DNA of 31,500 nucleotides, taken from the IMG/VR virus record IMGVR_UViG_3300045136_000374, positions 1 through 31,500 of that record; one strand, written 5' to 3'. A program made the position numbers and the translations under genes. The DNA is from a virus. The notes under the pieces are model-generated. The model was not told the origin of the DNA. It worked only from the letters and a program-made list of their open reading frames with translations, and made no database searches. Each line of letters starts with the position of its first letter. The stretch's first letter is position 1. Positions 1 to 6,731 of the stretch are shown here, piece after piece.

Positions 1-597
1 CCTCTTATCCTCGGGGTCGATCCGGCGCCGCGCGGGCGGACCACCTGGCGCTTCCGGCAGGGCAGGAACGCGCGTAATTGTTGCTGGCAGGACACCTGGG
101 GCGAACTCGATCATGCGGACAATGTCGAGATCGCGATGAAGGTTCTGGAGCTCGTGCAGAAGCACAAGCCCGATGCGGTGGTGGTGGACTTCGGGATGGG
201 AACCGGGGTAATCGATGTGCTGAAGCGAAACGGGGTTCGGCCGATCGAGGTCCGCTTTGGGGATGCGCCGGTATCTCGCCGCTCGGAATGGGCAACGCGT
301 GGGAGCGAGCTTTGGGCGATGATGCGGGAGTGGCTTCCGAACGGGATGCTGGAAGCCTCCGATGCCCTTGCTCGCGAGCTCACCAACCGAACCTGGCGCT
401 GGTATGGGCGCGAGGACGGCCGTAAGATTCTCGAGTCCAAAGCCTCAATGAAGGCGCGAGGGGTGGGAAGCCCAGATGCGGCGGACGCCTTGGCTCTGAC
501 CTTCGCTGCTTCGCCCGTGCGGCGCGATTCTCCGCTGGTCAGGGGCATCCGACCGATGGTTGCCGATGGCGTAGATGCTTCACCGTTCGGGTTTTGA
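1..597 (+). CDS. Terminase large subunit, C-terminal part (5' end outside window)
   Basis: The reading frame is open from base 1, so the ATPase half lies upstream and about 198 residues of the C-terminal nuclease domain are present. Three acidic residues stand where an RNase H-fold packaging nuclease needs them: Asp7 in LILGVDPAPRG, Asp63 in DAVVVDFGMGTG and Asp162 in PDAADALALTFA. In this family the domain cuts concatemeric DNA at the portal while the ATPase half packs it. The portal gene follows after two small genes, the usual order. An internal ATG at 136 is not the true start, because coding sequence including the first catalytic Asp precedes it. Confidence 0.9.
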   Translation, partial: PLILGVDPAPRGRTTWRFRQGRNARNCCWQDTWGELDHADNVEIAMKVLELVQKHKPDAVVVDFGMGTGVIDVLKRNGVRPIEVRFGDAPVSRRSEWATRGSELWAMMREWLPNGMLEASDALARELTNRTWRWYGREDGRKILESKASMKARGVGSPDAADALALTFAASPVRRDSPLVRGIRPMVADGVDASPFGF

Positions 598-621
598 GGC
601 GTAGGATATTTCTCCTGCATC

Positions 622-819
622 ATGCAGAAACTCGTCAAGGTCTCGTCCTCGGTGCAGGGCGCTGCGGCGCTCTCAGGCACTGCGCGGGTGGGAAGCGTGG
701 TGAAGGGGCTCGCGCGCGCGCCCGCGAAGCCCGTTGGGGTCGTGCCGCTCTGCACGGACTATGAGCGCGTGAGGGAGGCCGCGCAGGCCAAAGGAGCGAA
801 ACATGTCCGGTCTCGTTAG
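622..819 (+). CDS. Small phage protein, unknown function (65 aa)
   Basis: A 65-residue basic protein lies between terminase and portal. No family is recognised. The first half is rich in small residues and the C-terminus (TDYERVREAAQAKG) looks helical. The Shine-Dalgarno is weak, but the frame fills the space between terminase and the next gene and overlaps that gene's start by 17 bases, as is usual here. Position suggests a virion-assembly accessory, which is inference only. Confidence 0.5.
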   Translation: MQKLVKVSSSVQGAAALSGTARVGSVVKGLARAPAKPVGVVPLCTDYERVREAAQAKGAKHVRSR

Positions 820-1069
820 GTCCATTCTGAAAGCGGTCGGGATTGTCAAGGACGCGCCGCCCATTCCGCCTCTTCCGCCCCTGCCCGGTGAAGCGGGGCC
901 CTCGCCCCAGGAGGCTGCGGCAGAAGCGGCGCGGGCGGCTGCGGAAGCTCAGGCGAGAAGGAGCGGTCTGGGGTCGCTCGGTGTCGAGGACATTCAGAAT
1001 TTCTCCGAGCTTCTTTCCCTTCAGAGGGCTGCCCCCCGCAGGGCCTCGAAGAAGCTTCTCGAACTGTAG
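803..1069 (+). CDS. Small phage protein upstream of portal (88 aa)
   Basis: The start is supported by AAAGGAG seven bases upstream of ATG 803. The protein has a short hydrophobic N-terminus, a proline-rich stretch (PPIPPLPPLPGE) at about residues 19-31, an Ala-rich helical segment, and a basic tail. Its stop codon is directly followed by the portal ATG, so the two are probably translationally coupled. Similar short Pro/Ala-rich proteins sit before the portal in many podoviruses, but no function is recognised. Confidence 0.65.
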   Translation: MSGLVRSILKAVGIVKDAPPIPPLPPLPGEAGPSPQEAAAEAARAAAEAQARRSGLGSLGVEDIQNFSELLSLQRAAPRRASKKLLEL

Positions 1070-2725
1070 ATGCCCGACGCAGATTTCCACATTCGAAGGC
1101 TTGCCTCGCTTGAAGCCGCGCGCGCGCCTTTCGAATCCCAATGGGAGCAGATTGCCGAGAGGATTCTCCCCACCTCCAGCGGGCTTTTCTCTGGGCGCGG
1201 AGCACCGCAACAGTTCGAAGGCGCAAGGCGCGAGATCCCGATCTTCGATACCACCGCCTCCATCGCGCTATCTCGCTTTAGCTCCGTGATGGAGTCGCTG
1301 ATCACCCCGCAGGCATCGCGCTGGCACAGGCTCGTGCCTTCCGACAAGAGCCTGATGTCGAACAGGGTCGCCCGTCAATACCTCGATGAGCTCACTGAGG
1401 TCCTCTTCGACTACCGGTATCGAGCGAGCGCGAACTTCGTCTCCAACATCCAGCAGGTCTACCAGAGCCTCGGCGCGTTCGGGAACGGGATTCTCTTCGT
1501 CGACGCGGACGATGAGTCGCCGGGGCTGCGCTACCACTTCGTGCATCTTGCGGAAGCCTATTTCCAGCAGAACTTCGCTGGGGTCGTCGATACCCTCTAT
1601 CGCCGCTTCTTCATGAGCCCGCGGCAGATTGCCCAGCGGTTCGAGGGGGCGCCAAAGGAGATCGTCGAGCTAGCTTCTGCGCCCGATGAGCATTTGAGGA
1701 AGCGCCCGATCCTGCATGTGGTGATGCCGAGGGGCGACTATGACCCCGGGCGGGTAGACCCGAAGGGACGGAAGTTCCTCTCGCTCTACATCGACATTCA
1801 GACCCGAACGATCCTGGAAGAGGGCGGCTACGATACCTTCCCCTTTGCGGTCGCCCGCTACACGCAAGCGCCTGGCGAGACCTACGGGCGGGGGCCTGCG
1901 CAGCTCGTGCTTCCGGCGATCAAGCTCATCAACGAGCAGAAGAAGGTCCTTATTCGCCAGGCGCACAAGGCGCTCGATCCGGTGCTGCTCGTCCATGATA
2001 ACGGGATGCTCTCGAGCTTGAGCCTTCGCCCCGGCGCGATCAACCCCGGTGGGGTGAGCGCAGAAGGCCGCGAGCTCGTGAAAGCCCTTCCCGTAGGCCG
2101 CGTCGATGTGGGAGAGGCGGCGATGCAGCTCGAGCGCGCGGCGATCAACGATGCGTTCCTGCTCACCCTCTTTCAGATTCTGACCGAAACACCCCAGATG
2201 ACCGCAACCGAGGTGCTGGAGCGCGTGCGGGAGAAGGGGATGCTGGTTGCGCCGACCGCAGCGCGCCAGCAATCGGGGTTACTCGAGCCCTTGATCGAGC
2301 GAGAGCTCGAGCTCCTCTTCGATCAGCGCCTTGCGCCGGAGCCGCCACCGATTCTCGCCGGCGCGAACATCAAGATCGAGTATGATGCGCCACTATCCCG
2401 CATGCAGCGGGCTGAGCGCGCGGCGGGGTTCCTTCGGTCGCTTTCTTTCGTCATGAACTACGTTCAGGCGACCGGCGATCCCTCGCCGCTCGATCACTTC
2501 GATTTCGACGCCGCCACCCCGGAGATCATGGACATCTTCGGGTCTCCCGCAGCCTGGGTGCGGTCTCCCGCGCAAGTCGAGGCCGTGCGGCGCGCAAGAG
2601 CGCAGGCTGTTGCGAGTGCGCAGGCGGTATCGGCCGCGCCCGCGATTGCCTCGCTCGCCAAGGCGGGCCTCGGGCAGGCCCAGACCAACACAGCGAACTC
2701 CGCCCAGCAGGAGCCCACCCTATGA
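1070..2725 (+). CDS. Portal protein (head-tail connector)
   Basis: The 551-residue length fits podoviral head-tail connectors. The N-terminal layout matches the T7/BPP-1 connector family: an opening helix (RRLASLEAARAPFESQWEQIAERILP), then IFDTTASIALSRFSSVMESLITP and WHRLVPSD. A central segment reads YQSLGAFGNGILFVD, and PAIKLINEQKKVLIRQAHKALDPVLLV precedes the crown region. The last ~60 residues are Ala/Gln-rich. A portal is a dodecameric ring at one head vertex through which the terminase packs DNA and to which the tail attaches. The ATG directly follows the previous stop, and the end overlaps the next gene by ATGA. Confidence 0.93.
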   Translation: MPDADFHIRRLASLEAARAPFESQWEQIAERILPTSSGLFSGRGAPQQFEGARREIPIFDTTASIALSRFSSVMESLITPQASRWHRLVPSDKSLMSNRVARQYLDELTEVLFDYRYRASANFVSNIQQVYQSLGAFGNGILFVDADDESPGLRYHFVHLAEAYFQQNFAGVVDTLYRRFFMSPRQIAQRFEGAPKEIVELASAPDEHLRKRPILHVVMPRGDYDPGRVDPKGRKFLSLYIDIQTRTILEEGGYDTFPFAVARYTQAPGETYGRGPAQLVLPAIKLINEQKKVLIRQAHKALDPVLLVHDNGMLSSLSLRPGAINPGGVSAEGRELVKALPVGRVDVGEAAMQLERAAINDAFLLTLFQILTETPQMTATEVLERVREKGMLVAPTAARQQSGLLEPLIERELELLFDQRLAPEPPPILAGANIKIEYDAPLSRMQRAERAAGFLRSLSFVMNYVQATGDPSPLDHFDFDAATPEIMDIFGSPAAWVRSPAQVEAVRRARAQAVASAQAVSAAPAIASLAKAGLGQAQTNTANSAQQEPTL

Positions 2726-3015
2726 TGACGCTCTTCGATTGGCTGAAGAAGACGATCTCCAAGCGCAAGGCCGCCTACAGGGCGGTCTTCTCGGGGCCGC
2801 AGGCTGACATCGTGCTCGCGGACCTTGCGCGCACCTGCCGCTACTTTGATTCGACCTTCGATCCGAATCCTTCGGTCATGGCCTTTCTCGAGGGAAGGCG
2901 TGATGTCTTCATGAGGATCAGGCAGCACCTCGAGCTCACCGAGGAAGAGCTGATCGCGAGGGTGATGACCGTGCAACGCATCGAACAAGAGGAGGCATCT
3001 CATGTCGTCCACTGA
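2722..3015 (+). CDS. Bbp19-like small phage protein
   Basis: This 97-residue protein starts in an ATGA overlap with the portal stop and overlaps the scaffold start by 14 bases. The pattern RAVFSGPQADIVLADLARTC, then PNPSVMAFLEGRRDVFMRI, resembles the Bbp19 family of BPP-1-like podoviruses, always found between portal and scaffold. The molecular function is not established. The location suggests a head-assembly or connector accessory. Family assignment is from memory of the motif and is moderately sure. Confidence 0.7.
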   Translation: MMTLFDWLKKTISKRKAAYRAVFSGPQADIVLADLARTCRYFDSTFDPNPSVMAFLEGRRDVFMRIRQHLELTEEELIARVMTVQRIEQEEASHVVH

Positions 3016-3901
3016 GACCGTAACACAGACACAGACTGCTGAGCCGGCGCAGGCTCCGGAGAGGAGCGCGCCTGATGTGCAGACCACGCAGGGCGGGGCG
3101 GCGAACACCCAGCCCCAGGGTCAAGGGAAGGAAGCGCCCGCACCCTGGTTCGGCGACCCCTCCCTCGAAGCCTACGTGAAGAACAAGGGCTGGTCCGGGC
3201 CGCAGGATGCGGTGCGCTCCTACATCAACGCGGAGAAGTTCATCGGGCGCGATCCCTCGACCTTGATCAGCCTCCCGAAAGAGGGAGACGAGAAAGGCTG
3301 GAGCGAGCTCTGGGCAAAGTTGGGACGGCCCGAGTCCCCGGAGAAATACAACATGAAGGCCGGGCTCCCCGATGGGGCCGAGGTCGATGAGGTCTTCTCG
3401 CGAAAGATGGCCGAGGCGATTCACCGGGCGGGGCTCACCCAGAAGCAGGCGGAAGCGGTGATTGCGGAATACAACCGCATGCTGATCGAACGCACCCAAG
3501 AGGACTTGAAGAAGATGGAGCTCGACTACGCCGCCGGGGACAAAGAGCTTCAAGACGAGTGGAAGGGGGCCTACGACCGGATGATTGCGGTGGCGAGAGC
3601 CGCGGTCAAGGACCTCGGGATTCCCGCTGAGGCGATCGACGGGATTTCCGCCGCCATCGGCTACAAGAACACCATCAAGCTCTTCGCCGAGATCGGAAGA
3701 AAGCTCGGCGAGCCGGGCTTCGTTCCCGGAGGAGAGACGACCCGCTTCCCGGGCGCGCTCTCGCCGGAGGAAGCGCGCGCGCAATGGGAGAGCCTCAAGC
3801 TCGATCCGCATTACATGGCCGCTCTCATGGACCCGAAGAACCCGGGGCACAAGGAAGCGGTCGAGCGGCAGTCGCGGCTCTTTGCCATCATGCATGGCTG
3901 A
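3002..3901 (+). CDS. Scaffolding protein (head assembly)
   Basis: This is a 299-residue acidic, helical protein. The first ~45 residues are a low-complexity Gln/Thr/Pro/Ala leader. The segment WSGPQDAVRSYINAEKFIGRDPSTLISLP is typical of scaffolds in BPP-1-like phages, and the C-terminal part (SPEEARAQWESLKLDPHYMAALMD ... NPGHKEAVERQSRLF) is the conserved capsid-interacting end. Such proteins guide procapsid assembly and leave before maturation. AGAGGAGG lies just upstream of ATG 3002. Its place between portal and capsid supports the call. Confidence 0.85.
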   Translation: MSSTETVTQTQTAEPAQAPERSAPDVQTTQGGAANTQPQGQGKEAPAPWFGDPSLEAYVKNKGWSGPQDAVRSYINAEKFIGRDPSTLISLPKEGDEKGWSELWAKLGRPESPEKYNMKAGLPDGAEVDEVFSRKMAEAIHRAGLTQKQAEAVIAEYNRMLIERTQEDLKKMELDYAAGDKELQDEWKGAYDRMIAVARAAVKDLGIPAEAIDGISAAIGYKNTIKLFAEIGRKLGEPGFVPGGETTRFPGALSPEEARAQWESLKLDPHYMAALMDPKNPGHKEAVERQSRLFAIMHG

Positions 3902-3905
3902 GCGC

Positions 3906-3935
3906 TTGACAGCGATCTAGTTGTGGTGTTGGAAT
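3906..3935 (+). promoter_or_regulatory. Candidate sigma-70 promoter before the capsid gene
   Basis: A perfect TTGACA (3906-3911) is followed after 18 bases by TGGAAT (3930-3935, four of six matches). It lies in a 173-base gap, the longest in the head block, just before the most abundant virion protein. The remaining leader (3940-4074) can fold short hairpins, e.g. GACAGG with CCTGTC at about 4024-4043. The promoter is an inference from sequence only. Confidence 0.4.
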
Positions 3936-4074
3936 ATTCCCACGCAAGCCGGACAAGGGAACACACTTCCCCCCGGCAGTGCATCTTGATTGCGGCCCCC
4001 GAAGAGGGACAAGCCGGGCGTTGGACAGGGGCCTTATTCCTGTCTGGGTTCGGTAGATTTTGACGGGGGTAGAA

Positions 4075-4944
4075 ATGCCTCAAGCAATCGAGACCGCGTT
4101 CGTCCAGCAGTTCAAGACGAACGTCGAGCTGGTCATGCAGCAGAAGGAGGCGAGACTTCGGCCTCTCGTGACCACAGACTCCTATCAGGCGAAGTCGGCT
4201 TCGGTGGTCGAGCAGTTCGGCGTGATGGCCGCGCAGAAGGTCACGACCCGCAACGCTCCGACGCCTGTTCTGGACCTGGATCAGTCCAGGCGCTGGGTGT
4301 TCCCGACGACCTACGTTGCGTCCTCGACCGTGGACAGGTTCGACAAGCTGAAGATGGCGATCGATCCGACGAGCCCCTACGTGCAGGCGGCTGCAGCCGC
4401 GATGGCGAGGGCTCAGGATGCAGAGATCATGAGCGCCTTCTTCGGCACCGCAAAAGTCGGCGAGAACGGCACCGTCGACGAGGCCTTCGACACCACCTAC
4501 GAGGTCGCGTCCACCGTTGGGGGCGCCTCCAGCCTGAATGTGGCGAAGCTTCGGGCGGCGCTCAAGCTCCTCATGAAGGCGAACCAGGGGCAACTGAACG
4601 AGCCGGTCTACTGCGCGATCAGCGCCGAGGATCACGATGCGCTGCTCTCGGAAGTGCAGATCGCCTCGCGCGACTTCAATTCGCAGCCCGTGCTCGAGGA
4701 CGGCCGCATCCGGAGATTCCTGGGGATGGATTTCGTGGTGATCGAGTCGCTGCCCGTCTCTGGGAGCAACCGCTACATCCCGGTGTGGGTGCGCTCCGGC
4801 ATGCACCTCGGAGTCTGGGAAGATGTGAACACTCGGATCGACGAGCGTTCCGACATGAACTACGCAACCCAGATCTGGCTCTCCACCACTGTCGGGGCCA
4901 CTCGGCTCCAGCAGGGGAAGGTGGTCCGGATCGTGGTCGCGTAA
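4075..4944 (+). CDS. Major capsid protein
   Basis: This 289-residue protein has features of the podoviral capsid family often called Phage_capsid_2 (HK97 fold): an N-terminal FVQQFKTNVELVMQQKEARLRPLV helix, TRNAPTPVLDLDQSRRWVFPTTY, a DAEIMSAFFGTA segment, and a C-terminal YATQIWLSTTVGATRLQQGKVVRIVVA that matches the usual end of the fold. The ATG at 4075 is preferred over an in-frame TTG at 4060, because a GGGGG purine run precedes it at usual spacing and homologs typically start close to this point. It lies after scaffold and before head-decoration genes. Confidence 0.88.
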   Translation: MPQAIETAFVQQFKTNVELVMQQKEARLRPLVTTDSYQAKSASVVEQFGVMAAQKVTTRNAPTPVLDLDQSRRWVFPTTYVASSTVDRFDKLKMAIDPTSPYVQAAAAAMARAQDAEIMSAFFGTAKVGENGTVDEAFDTTYEVASTVGGASSLNVAKLRAALKLLMKANQGQLNEPVYCAISAEDHDALLSEVQIASRDFNSQPVLEDGRIRRFLGMDFVVIESLPVSGSNRYIPVWVRSGMHLGVWEDVNTRIDERSDMNYATQIWLSTTVGATRLQQGKVVRIVVA

Positions 4945-4956
4945 TGGGGGTGTGAC

Positions 4957-5460
4957 ATGGCGAACCAAAGCTCTCAAGTGATTCAGGACATCGCGGCCGG
5001 CAAGGCGCTCCGGAACACCGTCTACGGGGCTCCCTTGAGGGTTGCATCCGCAACCCTCGCCTGGACCTCGGCCGCCGCAAACGATGTGAAGTCGATGTTC
5101 CGGCTTCCCTCGCGGGCGGTGGTCAAGAGCCTCAAGCTCTACGGGGACAGTCTCGACTCGAACGCGTCCCCGACTCTCTCGGTGCACGTCGGTCTCTACG
5201 ACACCTCCGGGAACGTCGTGAACGCCTCCTTCTTCAAGGCGAACGCGAACGACCTTCGGGCGGCGTCCGACGGCACGGAGATCGCCTTCGGGAACGTGAT
5301 CGGGAAGCACACTAAGGCGAAGAAGCTCTGGGAGCACCTGGGTCTTGCGAAGGACCCGAACGTCGAATACGTGGTCGCCTTCACGGTAGCCACGGCGGCG
5401 GCGACCTTCGCGGCCGGCTCCACGAGCCTCGAGTGCCTCTACGTGGCTGAGGAGCTCTGA
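4957..5460 (+). CDS. Head decoration/structural protein candidate (167 aa)
   Basis: This 167-residue, probably beta-rich protein sits directly after capsid. It starts at ATG 4957 after GGGGGTG. Strands such as FRLPSRAVVKSLKLYGDSLD, TLSVHVGLYDTSGNVVNASFF and VEYVVAFTVATAAATFAAGSTSLECLYV look like a jelly-roll or Ig-like surface protein. BPP-1-like phages carry a cognate gene at this place. Position and strand pattern suggest capsid decoration, but no exact family is recognised. Confidence 0.65.
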   Translation: MANQSSQVIQDIAAGKALRNTVYGAPLRVASATLAWTSAAANDVKSMFRLPSRAVVKSLKLYGDSLDSNASPTLSVHVGLYDTSGNVVNASFFKANANDLRAASDGTEIAFGNVIGKHTKAKKLWEHLGLAKDPNVEYVVAFTVATAAATFAAGSTSLECLYVAEEL

Positions 5461-5461
5461 G

Positions 5462-5677
5462 ATGGCGGTGAAGAGGCTTTCTTCGACCGCTTCTCGGCCT
5501 CAGCCCCTCGACTGGGGGAGCCCCGCTTCCGGAGGCACCATCACCGGAAGCGGGGCGGTCGTCGAGCTCGTCTACAACGACGCGAACTTCCCCGCGACGG
5601 TGGAGGGGCGAGAGAGGCTCGCTCTGGCCGTGCGGACGCTGGCCGACCGAATCGCGACGATGCCGGCGTCCGTTTAG
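5462..5677 (+). CDS. Small head-region protein, unknown function (71 aa)
   Basis: This 71-residue protein begins one base after the preceding stop, with GAGGAGCTCTG just upstream. The N-terminus is basic and the middle is Gly/Ser/Thr-rich (WGSPASGGTITGSG). The C-terminal half is helical (GRERLALAVRTLADRIATM). No family is recognised. Its tight packing between head genes implies a minor virion or assembly role. Confidence 0.55.
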   Translation: MAVKRLSSTASRPQPLDWGSPASGGTITGSGAVVELVYNDANFPATVEGRERLALAVRTLADRIATMPASV

Positions 5678-5684
5678 AGCGGCG

Positions 5685-5873
5685 ATGGCGGCCGACTGGA
5701 TCAAAGGCGCGATCAAGAACCCCGGTGCGTTCAGCCGTCAGGCTGAGCGCGCCGGGATGTCCACCATCTCTTACGCGAGGAAGGTGCTTGCGCCGGGCTC
5801 TACGGCCTCGGAGACGACCAAACGTAGGGCGAGGCTTGCTCTGACTCTCATGAAGCTTGCAAGGAGGCGCTGA
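5685..5873 (+). CDS. Small basic phage protein (62 aa)
   Basis: This 62-residue, very basic protein opens DWIKGAIKNPGAFSRQAERAG and ends in a helix with repeated Lys/Arg (TTKRRARLALTLMKLARRR). Small proteins with the same pattern (a WI..AI..PGA opening, then KRRA.LA.TL) occur next to the head genes of many phages. Nucleic-acid binding or a packaged minor protein is possible, but no function is proven. The stop overlaps the next start (TGATG). Confidence 0.65.
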   Translation: MAADWIKGAIKNPGAFSRQAERAGMSTISYARKVLAPGSTASETTKRRARLALTLMKLARRR

Positions 5874-6154
5874 TGGCGAAGGTCTACATCGCGGAGTTCG
5901 GAGACATCCGGTTGGGTCTTCCGGTGCAGCCCCCCCTTGCGGAGCAGACTGTGACGATCGGGGCGTCGAGCACGCAGTCGAACGCGTTCCACCAGCATAC
6001 CCGTTACATCCGGGTGCACACCGATGCCATCATGAGCTTTGCGATCGGGCCGAACCCCGCGGCGACCGTAAACAACGCGAGGATGGCGGCGAACGCAACC
6101 GAGTATTTCGAGGTTCAGCCCGGCCACAAGATCGCTGTCGTGACCAACACATGA
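5873..6154 (+). CDS. Small virion protein candidate (93 aa)
   Basis: The start codon overlaps the previous stop (TGATG), with AAGGAGG about nine bases upstream. The protein is mostly beta: VTIGASSTQSNAFHQHTRYIRVHTDAIMSFAIGPNP, then ATEYFEVQPGHKIAVV. This profile resembles small head or head-tail joining proteins found between capsid and tail-tube genes. It is assigned as structural by position; no exact family is recognised. Confidence 0.6.
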   Translation: MAKVYIAEFGDIRLGLPVQPPLAEQTVTIGASSTQSNAFHQHTRYIRVHTDAIMSFAIGPNPAATVNNARMAANATEYFEVQPGHKIAVVTNT

Positions 6155-6161
6155 TGAGCCG

Positions 6162-6731
6162 ATGGCGATCAGCGAAATCGACATCGTCAACCGCGCGCTC
6201 CAGCGGATCGGTGCGCAGCGCATAGACGCATTCGACCAGTCCCACCCGAACGCTCGCAGCGCACTGGCAGCCTACGAGAGCGTCCGAGACCGGCTCCTTC
6301 GGGCGCATCCCTGGAACTTTGCGGTCAAGCGCGCGAGGCTTCCCGCGCTATCCGACAAGACCGAGTTCGGGGAGCTCTACCGCTATGAGCTTCCGGACGA
6401 TTTCCTTCGGCTCCTTCCGCCGGACGATCGAGCGCGCCGGGACTGGCGGATCGAGGGGCGCGAGATCACGACGGCGGACGCTCCGCCGCTAGATGTCCGC
6501 TACATCGCGCGAGTGACCGATCCCAACCTCTACGACGCTTCCTTTGTGGAAGTGCTCGCCTCCCGCTTGGCGCTCGAGCTAGCCTATGAGATCGCGCCCT
6601 CGCAGAACATCGTCCAGTTGACCAGCGCTCTTTACGAGGCCGCGCTCAGGGAGGCAAAAAGCGTCGGAGCCTTCGAGGAGCCGCCGCAAGAGCCGCCCGA
6701 GGATGACTGGATCACCATCATGCGGACATGA
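6162..6731 (+). CDS. Tail tubular protein A (T7 gp11-like)
   Basis: This 189-residue protein opens MAISEIDIVNRALQRIGAQRIDAFDQ and then SALAAYESVRDRLLRAHPWNFAVKRARL, which is the signature of podoviral tail tubular protein A. It continues with LYRYELPDDFLRLLP and the C-terminal SRLALELAYEIAPSQNIVQ helix. In T7 the protein forms the upper tail ring joining the portal to the nozzle. It overlaps the next gene by four bases (ATGA), and that neighbour is the matching nozzle protein. Confidence 0.9.
   Translation: MAISEIDIVNRALQRIGAQRIDAFDQSHPNARSALAAYESVRDRLLRAHPWNFAVKRARLPALSDKTEFGELYRYELPDDFLRLLPPDDRARRDWRIEGREITTADAPPLDVRYIARVTDPNLYDASFVEVLASRLALELAYEIAPSQNIVQLTSALYEAALREAKSVGAFEEPPQEPPEDDWITIMRT

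Noticed and set aside
4060-4944. Capsid start at TTG 4060
   Set aside because: ATG 4075 has a purine-rich site at normal spacing and a usual capsid N-terminus; the TTG adds five residues with no support.
3811-5337. Minus-strand open frame of 508 codons opposite scaffold, capsid and decoration genes
   Set aside because: It runs across several real genes and their gaps, is His/Arg/Leu-rich without domains, and is explained by GC-rich codon bias on the other strand.
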